Source of the DNA: an uncultured Bacilli bacterium
Lineage (GTDB): Bacteria > Bacillota_I > Bacilli_A > RF39 > UBA660
DNA: 21,497 nt
Assembly (NCBI GenBank): GCA_910589335.1
Contig: CAJUTW010000025.1
Coordinates: 1-21,497 of the forward strand
Direction: 5' to 3'
This document shows positions 7,929 through 13,598 of the stretch, in pieces (positions within the stretch are counted from its first letter, which is position 1; every line of letters begins with the position of its first letter). The notes below the pieces were generated by a model, which saw nothing but the letters and a program-made list of their open reading frames with translations, was not told the DNA's origin and did no database searches. A program made the position numbers and the translations under genes.

Positions 7929-7956
7929 AAAAAAAATACACTATTTTAATAGTGTA
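7929..7956 (-). terminator. Terminator of rpoZ
   Basis: Eight-bp perfect stem TACACTAT/ATAGTGTA with a 4-nt loop, followed on the minus strand by eight T residues. It lies just after the rpoZ stop codon. Confidence 0.85.
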
Positions 7957-7967
7957 ATAAAAAGAAA

Positions 7968-8174
7968 TTAATTATCTTTTTTTCTGACCTCTAATAAGCC
8001 TTCTGAAAGCTCTTCAAGGGCCCTCCCAATATTCTTTTTACTCTTGTACTCGGATTCAGGCATTTGTAAATATCCTTCTTTTGAAATTTGTTTACTTCTT
8101 CTAGCTGCAATATGAACAAGCTCATATTTTGAATCAACTATATTAAGTAACTTATCTATAGATGGATAAATCAT
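7968..8174 (-). CDS. rpoZ: RNA polymerase omega subunit
   Basis: 68 residues from ATG 8172-8174: MIYPSIDKLLNIVDSKYELV, then HIAARRSKQI. This is the conserved N-terminal half of omega, which wraps the beta-prime C-terminus and assists polymerase assembly. The frame is open 21 codons further upstream but that part runs through the promoter, and the family starts at this methionine (Bacillus omega is about 67 residues). Unlike in Bacillus, no gmk or priA is adjacent; the gene is flanked by its own promoter and terminator. Confidence 0.9.
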   Translation of the reverse strand: MIYPSIDKLLNIVDSKYELVHIAARRSKQISKEGYLQMPESEYKSKKNIGRALEELSEGLLEVRKKDN

Positions 8175-8190
8175 CAATATCACACTCCCT

Positions 8191-8218
8191 ATTATAAGAA
8201 TATCTAAATCATTGTAAA
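8191..8218 (-). promoter_or_regulatory. Promoter of rpoZ
   Basis: TTTACA (8213-8218), 16 bp, perfect TATAAT (8191-8196) on the minus strand. The expected start near 8184 leaves a leader of only about ten bases, with GTGAT as the likely ribosome contact. Confidence 0.65.
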
Positions 8219-8267
8219 ACATCAAGTAAAGTGACAAAATTAGACATTAAAATTGACAAATTATTTT

Positions 8268-8292
8268 ACAAAAAAACCAGACGTAAGTCTGG
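8268..8292 (-). terminator. Terminator of the cotD-like gene
   Basis: Stem CCAGAC/GTCTGG with a 4-nt loop, followed on the minus strand by a run of T. It lies 13 bp after the stop of the cotD-like 3' part and now also closes the mazEF transcript. Confidence 0.85.
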
Positions 8293-8304
8293 CTTTAGAT
8301 AAGT

Positions 8305-8436
8305 TTATCTAAATTGACAACAAGAACCACATTGAACATTACTTACAGTATTTTCTTCACTACAAGTATATTGTGGTCTATAAGTATGTTTATAAACATG
8401 ATGATTAATAATTCTTGTATGAATTGGACAAACATG
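8305..8436 (-). pseudogene. cotD: 3' part of an interrupted CotD-like spore coat gene
   Basis: This frame ends at TAA 8305-8307 and reads HVCPIHT, then RIINHHVYKHTYRPQYT, then CSEENTVSNVQCGSCCQFR. The NHH and H-rich spacing matches the core of the CotD spore coat family (VPHI.P.HT...NH...H in Bacillus). It has no start codon: upstream the frame runs directly into the mazF stop. The missing 5' part is at 12776-12972 in the same orientation. Joined at the shared CA (8435-8436 and 12776-12777), the two give one 108-residue protein. The gene's own terminator follows. I see no sign of decay, consistent with restoration by excision. Confidence 0.75.
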
Positions 8437-8459
8437 TCCTTGCCCTTTTTTGCTAGACT
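8428..8459. other. Left junction of the intervening element (attachment site half)
   Basis: Host sequence (3' part of cotD) ends and the element begins at the CA dinucleotide 8435-8436 (minus strand). Seventeen bases into the element lies TAGACT (8454-8459, plus strand), which mirrors AGTCTA at exactly the same distance from CA at the other end. The arm overlaps the mazF stop codon, so mazF reaches the element's edge. Confidence 0.6.
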
Positions 8460-8790
8460 AAATTTCTATTATTCCATTTACTATGTCAATAATTTCTTCT
8501 AATTCATATTCAGATATTTTTTCAACAAATGATAGTTTTCTTGCTTTAAAGTCTATGCTTCTAACATGTTCACATAAAACTGAACCTTTTACTTTTTTAG
8601 TATTGATAAGTTCATAATGGGTAAAGAATTTTTTTGTATTTGTAGTTATAGGACATATTACTGCTAGTCCAGTATATTTGTTATAATTATCTTTACTAAT
8701 AACTACTGCGGGTCTTAATCCTGTTTGTTCATGACCAATAGTTGGTGCAAAATCCATATAACAAATATCTCCTTGTTTTGGAATATACAT
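8458..8790 (-). CDS. mazF: MazF/PemK-type toxin endoribonuclease
   Basis: 110 residues. The N-terminal PKQGDICYMDFAPTIGHEQ, then GLRPAVVIS, and later VICPITTN are the hallmark strands of the MazF/PemK fold. HVRSIDFKARKL matches the conserved basic catalytic segment. The protein cleaves mRNA at short specific sequences when freed from its antitoxin. Its ATG overlaps the mazE stop (TAATG), so they are translationally coupled. The stop codon lies in the element's attachment-site arm. Confidence 0.93.
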   Translation of the reverse strand: MYIPKQGDICYMDFAPTIGHEQTGLRPAVVISKDNYNKYTGLAVICPITTNTKKFFTHYELINTKKVKGSVLCEHVRSIDFKARKLSFVEKISEYELEEIIDIVNGIIEI

Positions 8791-9050
8791 TAATTAAATT
8801 TTTCTTTTCCTAAATCTTCTCCCCAATCAAAAGCTTCAATACTTCCCTTTTCTTCATCAGGTAATTTATTAAATTCTTCAAATCTTTCTTCTAAAGTTTT
8901 ATGTTTTTTAGTTTGTTTTGATATTATAATTTTATCATGTTCTTGTATTAAATCTACTTTATCATTTGTCTTTAAATTAAGTGATTTTAAAATACTACTT
9001 GGAATTCTAATTCCATCGGAATTACCCCACTTTTGAAGTCTTGCTTCCAC
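8790..9050 (-). CDS. mazE: MazE/AbrB-type antitoxin
   Basis: 86 residues if it starts at the GTG 9048-9050 (VEARLQKWGNSDGIRIPSS), which has GGAG 8 nt upstream. An in-frame ATG six codons earlier has no ribosome site and lies at the predicted transcription start. Residues 1-45 are the swapped-hairpin AbrB/MazE DNA-binding domain (WGNS.GIRIP). The acidic C-terminal tail (EEKGSIEAFDWGEDLG) is the part that typically threads along MazF and blocks it. The pair usually represses its own promoter. Confidence 0.92.
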   Translation of the reverse strand: MEARLQKWGNSDGIRIPSSILKSLNLKTNDKVDLIQEHDKIIISKQTKKHKTLEERFEEFNKLPDEEKGSIEAFDWGEDLGKEKFN

Positions 9051-9072
9051 AATATCATCTCCATCCATTTAT

Positions 9073-9101
9073 AGTATATACAAAGTTTATACATTTGTCA
9101 A
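9073..9101 (-). promoter_or_regulatory. Promoter of mazEF
   Basis: Perfect TTGACA (9096-9101), 17 bp, TATACT (9073-9078) on the minus strand: one of the strongest promoters in the window. The palindrome GTATATAC overlaps the -10 and could be a MazE-binding operator (inference). Confidence 0.75.
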
Positions 9102-9128
9102 TTATATTTTACTATTATTATAACCAAT

Positions 9129-10688
9129 TTAACCAAAACTCACTTTTATATTTATAGTTTTATCTTCATATATTTCAATTTTATCAATTAAATTTATTAT
9201 CAATTCTCTGCTTGGTTCTTTCATAGACAAAAACTTATTAATATATTCCACTACCATTTTATTTTTAGATTCTTCATTAATGTTATCATTAATACTATTA
9301 TTTAACTCGCTATATTTTTTTTGTTTTATATTTAGTTCATTTTCAAATTTTAATTTTACTCTTTTAAATTGTTCTTCTGTTATTTTTTTATTTAATTTAT
9401 CAATATAAATAATATCTAAATTATCATTTATTTGTCTAATATCATTAGTTAGTATTTCTAATTCTTTTTTATTGGTCAATTTATTATCATCCTTTAAATT
9501 ATTTAAAGTACTATTTTTTATTTTATCTTTATTAATGTAGTTTAAGCACATTTCACTTAAAGATTTAACAATTACCTTTTCTAACTCATCATAATTATTA
9601 GAATGAGTAGTACATAACTTTTGCTTCATATAAGTCCTATAATAATTACAAATTGTATAACATCTATTATCTTTTTTTCTCCTAGATTGTATTGAAATTC
9701 TATGTCCACAATCACCACAGTATAATAATCCGTCTAATAAATGGATCTCTTTTTTTTCATTTCTTCCCTTATTTTTAGGTATTATTTTTTGAACTTCATA
9801 AAATATTTTTTTATCAATGATTGGCTCATGAGTATTTTCAACAATTATATAATTGTTAGGATTATTCTTAATCACTTTTTTAACTTTATAATTTACTTTG
9901 CTTCGCCTATTTTGTACCATATCACCGATATACATCCTATTTGTTAAAATGTCTCTTATAGTTTTAGAATGCCACTCTCCATATTTTAAATTGTAATTAC
10001 TTTTCCATTCAAAGTTATAATACTGTGCTGGAGTTTTTACTCCATCATTTGTAAGTTGTTTGGCTATTTTAAAGAATGATAAACCTTCTAAACACATATC
10101 AAATATTCTTTTAACAACAATTGCTTGTTCTGGATTTATTACTAAATGATTTTTATTATCTTTATCTTGATCATATCCAAACGGAGTTCTACCTCCTACC
10201 CATTTTCCTTCTTTCATTTTTGCTTTTAAACTAGATTTTATTTTTTTAGATATATCTTTAGCATACATATCATTCATTATTGATTTAAATGGTGCTATAT
10301 CATTATTAGAACTATCTAAAAAGGTATCTATATTATCAGTAACAGCTATATATCTAACATTATGTTCTGGAAAATACTTTTCTATTAAATTTCCTGTACC
10401 AATATAGTCTCTACCAAGTCTTGACATATCTTTTGTAATAACCATATTTATTTTACCTGATTCAATATCATTTAATAATCTATTGAAATCTGGTCTATCA
10501 AAATTAGTCCCTGAATACCCATCATCAATATAAGTATCATAAACTCTTAAATTATTTTCTTTTACATATTGAAGTAATAAACTTTTTTGATTTGTAATAC
10601 TTTCGCTTTCATATGTTTTATCATCATCTTCTCTAGATAATCTTATATAAAGTCCAGCAGTATATATCTTATTTAACCTCTCTAACAA
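9129..10688 (-). CDS. Large serine recombinase (integrase/excisionase of the element)
   Basis: 519 residues. The resolvase domain occupies about 10-155, with the nucleophile Ser18 in GLYIRLSRED, then YIDDGYSGTNFDRP and KDMSRLGRD. The recombinase domain starts near 168 (TPFGYD) and includes EGLSFFKIAKQL. A zinc-ribbon with CGDCGH and later Cys residues lies near 325-365, followed by a coiled-coil region and a C-terminal tail. This matches large serine integrases such as SpoIVCA of skin. The start is a TTG with AAGGAGG 6-7 nt ahead; it overlaps the end of the 10682-10858 ORF, so it is coupled to that ORF. By position it is the enzyme expected to recombine the junctions near 8436 and 12777. Confidence 0.92.
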   Translation of the reverse strand: MLERLNKIYTAGLYIRLSREDDDKTYESESITNQKSLLLQYVKENNLRVYDTYIDDGYSGTNFDRPDFNRLLNDIESGKINMVITKDMSRLGRDYIGTGNLIEKYFPEHNVRYIAVTDNIDTFLDSSNNDIAPFKSIMNDMYAKDISKKIKSSLKAKMKEGKWVGGRTPFGYDQDKDNKNHLVINPEQAIVVKRIFDMCLEGLSFFKIAKQLTNDGVKTPAQYYNFEWKSNYNLKYGEWHSKTIRDILTNRMYIGDMVQNRRSKVNYKVKKVIKNNPNNYIIVENTHEPIIDKKIFYEVQKIIPKNKGRNEKKEIHLLDGLLYCGDCGHRISIQSRRKKDNRCYTICNYYRTYMKQKLCTTHSNNYDELEKVIVKSLSEMCLNYINKDKIKNSTLNNLKDDNKLTNKKELEILTNDIRQINDNLDIIYIDKLNKKITEEQFKRVKLKFENELNIKQKKYSELNNSINDNINEESKNKMVVEYINKFLSMKEPSRELIINLIDKIEIYEDKTINIKVSFG

Positions 10689-10858
10689 TTCTTACCTCCT
10701 TCTAGAGAAAATCGCGTACATGATGATGGTATCTCACTTTTTTTATTTTTACAAATCATTTGAATATATTTTTTAAGCTCTTTATTTAAAGCCTTTATAA
10801 AAATATCATTTATATCATTATTTTCATTATAAATATAATTAATTTTGTACTTATCCAT
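10682..10858 (-). CDS. Small protein upstream of the recombinase, unknown
   Basis: 58 residues from ATG 10856-10858, with GAGGTG upstream. The N-terminus is Asn/Asp/Tyr-rich, the middle is a helical KALNKELKKYIQMICK, and the end is SCTRFSLEGGKNC. Its last codons contain the ribosome site of the recombinase and overlap its start by 7 bp, so its translation should control that of the recombinase. No known family is recognised. A recombination directionality factor (excisionase) of serine integrases is often a small adjacent ORF, so that role is possible but unproven. Confidence 0.7.
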   Translation of the reverse strand: MDKYKINYIYNENNDINDIFIKALNKELKKYIQMICKNKKSEIPSSCTRFSLEGGKNC

Positions 10859-10901
10859 TATTAAGCACCTCACTTAAACTTATGGATAAATCACTAGTTT
10901 T

Positions 10902-10952
10902 AGTAATACTAAATTGCATAATATTTAAATTACATATATATTTAGTATTACT
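10902..10952 (-). repeat. Inverted repeat / hairpin in the recombinase leader
   Basis: Perfect 13-bp arms (10902-10914 and 10940-10952; AGTAATACTAAAT and its complement) with 25 nt between. In the transcript it would form a hairpin between the leader peptide and the 10682-10858 ORF. There is no T-tract, so it is not an ordinary terminator; it could also be a repressor site. Confidence 0.7.
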
Positions 10953-10989
10953 TATAAGCACTCATTCTCTTTCTAATTATCATAAACAT
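10948..10989 (-). CDS. Leader peptide, 13 residues
   Basis: The short frame MFMIIRKRMSAYK starts at ATG 10987-10989, just after AAAAAGGAG and about 15 nt from the predicted transcript start. Its TAA stop (10948-10950) lies inside the first arm of the leader hairpin, so a ribosome finishing the peptide would melt it. That arrangement suggests translational control, but such a short frame could be chance. Confidence 0.4.
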   Translation of the reverse strand: MFMIIRKRMSAYK

Positions 10990-11010
10990 CAACTCCTTTT
11001 TGCATGATGC

Positions 11011-11039
11011 ATGATACCTCCACTAAGAATTTGAGTCAA
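11011..11039 (-). promoter_or_regulatory. Promoter of the recombinase operon
   Basis: TTGACT (11034-11039), 17 bp, TATCAT (11011-11016) on the minus strand: a good vegetative-type promoter starting near 11004. No sigma-E or sigma-K pattern was seen here, so sporulation control would have to act in another way. Confidence 0.65.
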
Positions 11040-11254
11040 GTCATAAAGTATAGAACGTTATATCTATCATCCTAAAAATATTCATAATTTAATAAATTAT
11101 AAAACAGCAGGATAAGAAGCTTGTGTATGAATATGTGATTTTCTTTATAAAATAAGGAAACCACTATGCACAATTCTTATTTTGCACTTGCAAAATTCAT
11201 CCTACTATGCAGGGTGATATTTAGGATAAACTTAATAATAGCTATAGTTTTAAG
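11040..11254. other. Non-coding stretch with short palindromes inside the element
   Basis: No gene is visible here. It holds two small palindromes: ATAATTT-AAT-AAATTAT (11084-11100) and ATTTTGCA-CT-TGCAAAAT (11179-11196). CATCCTA-type words recur near 11068, 11198 and 11265, and ACTATGCA occurs twice (11163, 11204). It could be regulator binding sites, an RNA, or remnants of lost genes. I cannot decide. Confidence 0.35.
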
Positions 11255-11256
11255 CA

Positions 11257-11305
11257 CAAAAAATCATCCTATTATCTAATCTTTACTAGATTTTATAGGA
11301 TGATT
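11257..11305 (-). terminator. Terminator of the fic operon
   Basis: Eleven-bp perfect outer stem AATCATCCTAT/ATAGGATGATT, with an inner ATCTA/TAGAT pairing, then a run of T on the minus strand. It lies 7 bp after the fic stop codon. Confidence 0.85.
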
Positions 11306-11311
11306 AAATTT

Positions 11312-12064
11312 TTAATTATTTTCTTCTATTTCAAAATTTAATAGTTCTTCACAAGCTTTTTCATATAAATCTTGTTCATGTTTTATTGTATCAATTAAAA
11401 ATGCTTTATCATTTTCATATTCTTTTAAACCTCTCATATAATATGGCTTATCCTCATCTAATACAATAAATGGAATAATATTATTTCTTAAGCATTCTTT
11501 AAACATAATAATTCTACCAACTCTTCCATTACCATCTCCAAAAGGATGAATTTTCTCAAATTTATAATGAAAATCAATAATATCCTCTAAAGTAATATTT
11601 GTTTTTGCATTATATTCAAAAAGTAACTCATCAATTTCTTTTTCTACATCTTCGGGAGATGTGGTATTAATAACATTAACAAGCCCTATCATATTTGGAA
11701 CGATTTTAAACCCACCAACATTATATCTAGGATTTTCTTCATCACTAGTATTTCTTTTTAATATCTTATTCATTTCGATAATCATTTTTTTTGATAACTC
11801 ATTATCAATATTATCTAACATATAATCGAATAATTTAAAATGATTTCTAGATTCAGTTAAATCATCTAATTTTATTAAATCATCACTTTTAGTGATAAAA
11901 GATGATGTATCAAATATTGCCTCAGTTTGTTCACTAGTTAATCTACTTCCTTCAATTTTATTTGAATTATAAGAAAAATTAACTTGTGAATAATGATATA
12001 TATTTCCTTTAAACTTAGATTCCTTTTGACTAACTAATTCGTTTTTTATTTTATTTATATCCAT
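11312..12064 (-). CDS. fic: Fic-domain protein, probable AMP transferase with built-in inhibitor
   Basis: 250 residues. The catalytic motif HPFGDGNGRVGR (173-184) is complete, with the His base and the Gly/Asn/Arg residues that bind the nucleotide phosphates. An N-terminal inhibitory motif, SNKIEG (34-39), fits (S/T)xxxE(G/N) of class II Fic proteins, whose glutamate blocks ATP until released. Fic enzymes transfer AMP onto Ser, Thr or Tyr of target proteins. The target is unknown. It starts at an ATG with a weak GAGAGATG site 25 bp after the upstream ORF, so the two form an operon. Confidence 0.9.
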   Translation of the reverse strand: MDINKIKNELVSQKESKFKGNIYHYSQVNFSYNSNKIEGSRLTSEQTEAIFDTSSFITKSDDLIKLDDLTESRNHFKLFDYMLDNIDNELSKKMIIEMNKILKRNTSDEENPRYNVGGFKIVPNMIGLVNVINTTSPEDVEKEIDELLFEYNAKTNITLEDIIDFHYKFEKIHPFGDGNGRVGRIIMFKECLRNNIIPFIVLDEDKPYYMRGLKEYENDKAFLIDTIKHEQDLYEKACEELLNFEIEENN

Positions 12065-12089
12065 AAATTCATCTCTCTTTCAAACTTAG

Positions 12090-12644
12090 TTAATAATGTG
12101 TTCTTAACTCGTATACTATTACCTTTTCTTTTTTAGTACCTACTTCTTTATCAAACAATGCAAATTCCACAATAACATCTTGAAGATTATTGTTCATAAT
12201 ATATTGATAAATAAAATCAAAATGTGGAACCCTATTTAATCTTTTATCAAATATATCAGTTTTTAAATTAAATGTTGGATTTTTCAGTGCATCTCTTACT
12301 GATGCTGTTGGATCAATTGATAATATTGCATATACTTCTTCGTTTAATAAAAATTCTATTTCCCCAACTAATAACTGATTATCAACATAATTTGCAGAAC
12401 TGACATTAATTGTAAATAGATTATAACCTTTAATTTCTTCTAAGACTTTATCATAATCAACTTTTAATTTAAAAGTTCCACCTGCTCTAGATTTATCTCT
12501 TATTGCATAATAATTTGCAGGATATTTTTCTATAAATTCTTTCACTTTTATTTCTTCATTTTCTCTAAATAATTGCTCTGGAAATTTATTTAAACCTAAT
12601 TCATTTATTTTATTAATACTTTCCAATTTGCTTTTGATAATCAC
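12090..12644 (-). CDS. Unknown protein upstream of fic
   Basis: 184 residues if started at GTG 12642-12644, which lies 7 nt after AGGAG; an ATG two codons earlier is almost on that site. I do not recognise the family. Features: YPANYYAIRDKSRAGGTFKL near 40-60, an LLNEEVYAILSIDPTASVRDALKNP segment, and no membrane helix. It leads the operon with fic and has its own promoter. It could be a Fic target, a partner, or an independent cargo gene. Confidence 0.7.
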   Translation of the reverse strand: MIIKSKLESINKINELGLNKFPEQLFRENEEIKVKEFIEKYPANYYAIRDKSRAGGTFKLKVDYDKVLEEIKGYNLFTINVSSANYVDNQLLVGEIEFLLNEEVYAILSIDPTASVRDALKNPTFNLKTDIFDKRLNRVPHFDFIYQYIMNNNLQDVIVEFALFDKEVGTKKEKVIVYELRTHY

Positions 12645-12680
12645 ATACATTCTCCTTTGCAAATCAATACTTCTACATCA

Positions 12681-12689
12681 ATTATAACA
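12681..12689 (-). promoter_or_regulatory. Extended -10 promoter of the fic operon
   Basis: TGTTATAAT on the minus strand, a perfect TATAAT with the TG extension; the -35 region is poor. The start is expected near 12674, about 30 nt before the GTG start codon. Confidence 0.55.
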
Positions 12690-12752
12690 CACAAAAAGAC
12701 ACTTCTTTAAAAATGCCTTTAAATTTGTACTTATTTTCTGTCAAAATATTCA

Positions 12753-12777
12753 AGTCTATCATAAATTATCACACTTG
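12753..12777. other. Right junction of the intervening element (attachment site half)
   Basis: On the minus strand, cotD reads to CA (12776-12777); 17 bases further into the element is TAGACT (plus strand AGTCTA, 12753-12758). This mirrors the left junction at equal spacing. The bases just after CA create a TGA stop two codons later (12769-12771). Confidence 0.6.
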
Positions 12778-12972
12778 TGGAACTTCATGTACAAAAGTTC
12801 TATGAACACATTTTTCTTGAACTCCTTCATTTACTGGAGCTCCTCCCATTGGAGCATTATTGTTATAATTCATCATATTAACATCAACATTCATATCATT
12901 GTTAATATAATTATTGTCTCCATTAACATTATTCTCCATATTCATATTTTGAAATAATTCATTACTAAACAT
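12769..12972 (-). CDS. cotD: 5' part of the interrupted CotD-like spore coat gene
   Basis: As it stands the frame gives 67 residues from ATG 12970-12972 (strong AGGAGG site). It has an Asn/Met-rich head, then CVHRTFVHEVPQV and a TGA. CotD family proteins do not end there: VPH is followed by a His-rich core, which is found at 8305-8434. Only 65 codons belong to the original gene; the last codons and the stop come from the inserted element. This is the only TGA stop among roughly 25 genes here, all others being TAA or TAG, which supports an accidental stop. A longer frame reaching 13098 overlaps the preceding gene and terminator and is rejected. Confidence 0.75.
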   Translation of the reverse strand: MFSNELFQNMNMENNVNGDNNYINNDMNVDVNMMNYNNNAPMGGAPVNEGVQEKCVHRTFVHEVPQV

Positions 12973-12989
12973 TCTAATACCTCCTAAAG

Positions 12990-12998
12990 TATAATATG
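12990..12998 (-). promoter_or_regulatory. Sigma-K/E-like -10 element of the cotD-like gene
   Basis: CATATTATA on the minus strand fits the CATAnnnTA -10 of mother-cell sigma-K promoters, as expected for cotD. The matching AC at -35 is not at the right distance, so support is partial. Confidence 0.3.
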
Positions 12999-13030
12999 TA
13001 AATAACATAGAACTTCCACATAAAAAGCCC

Positions 13031-13053
13031 AAAAAAAAGACAATAAATGTCTT
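13031..13053 (-). terminator. Terminator of the ffh operon
   Basis: Six-bp stem AAGACA/TGTCTT with a 5-nt loop, then eight or more T on the minus strand. It overlaps the stop codon of the 13052-13588 gene. Confidence 0.8.
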
Positions 13054-13588
13054 ATAGATTAAAAAAAGATTTGTTAGAAATACTAGATTCTTTGTCATTT
13101 AACATAACAGAAAGAGAATCAACTTTTTGTTTTAACAATACTAAAGCCACATTATCAAACGATATCTCTAACTCTAAAAATTTATTATAAATATCTTCAT
13201 TTGATAAATCAACTTTTAAAGATTTAATTTTTTGATAACAATTATCTAAACTAACTGAATTATCAAAAACAATATAATCATAATTATTATTTTTTACTGA
13301 CCAAGATATTAATTGATAAGATGAAATACCATCTTTTATCTCACTCTGTTTTATAACAACATTATCATTATAAACTACCCCTGTTGAATTTATAAAAGCA
13401 TCTCCTGAATTAATTTGAGTATTAAATTCAAGATTACCTTCTTGATCAAAAGAATAATTTATTTGTTTTTCTCCTAAATAACCATTCATTAAACAATTTC
13501 CATTTTTATTTAATAATTCACTTAAAGTATTAATATCTTTTTGTCTTTCTGTACCAATAAAACTATTTCTAACTTCGCTTATTTCCAT
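13052..13588 (-). CDS. Unknown protein behind ffh
   Basis: 178 residues, ATG with AAGGAG upstream, 10 bp after ffh, so surely co-transcribed with it. No signal peptide or membrane helix. The middle (INYSFDQEGNLEFNTQI, DYIVFDNSVSLD) looks beta-rich, and the end (NVALVLLKQKVDSLSVMLNDKES) looks helical. No known domain is recognised. Many Firmicutes have ylxM or rpsP next to ffh; this gene is neither. Its position hints at, but does not prove, a link to protein export. Confidence 0.75.
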   Translation of the reverse strand: MEISEVRNSFIGTERQKDINTLSELLNKNGNCLMNGYLGEKQINYSFDQEGNLEFNTQINSGDAFINSTGVVYNDNVVIKQSEIKDGISSYQLISWSVKNNNYDYIVFDNSVSLDNCYQKIKSLKVDLSNEDIYNKFLELEISFDNVALVLLKQKVDSLSVMLNDKESSISNKSFFNL

Positions 13589-13598
13589 TTTTTTCTCC

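Larger units (their letters stand above)
8437..12777. mobile_element. Serine-recombinase intervening element inside a cotD-like gene (skin-like)
   Basis: 4341 bp between the two halves of the CotD-like gene. Contents from left to right: mazF, mazE, large serine recombinase, small ORF, leader peptide with hairpin, a 215-bp gap, fic, and an unknown ORF; all are on the minus strand, the same as the split gene. The boundaries come from the protein join and from the symmetric site formed when the element ends are circularised (AGTCTA-17-CA-17-TAGACT, 48 bp), a size normal for attP of large serine integrases. No conjugation, capsid or replication gene is present, so it is a minimal integrative element. 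In the skin element and SPbeta, such inserts are removed in the mother cell so that the spore gene becomes whole. Precise excision here is predicted, not shown. Confidence 0.72.

Noticed and set aside
8314..8502. A 62-codon plus-strand frame.
   Set aside because: It is antisense to the Cys/His-rich CotD-like 3' part and to the end of mazF, and has no ribosome site.
8444..11005. Alternative element end at a shared AAAAAGG (8444-8450 and 10995-11001), which would join an ATG at 11003-11005 in frame with the cotD 3' part to give 49 residues.
   Set aside because: The ATG lies at or before the predicted transcript start of the recombinase promoter (11011-11039), the joined protein would lack the VPH part of the family, and a far better 5' half exists at 12776-12972.
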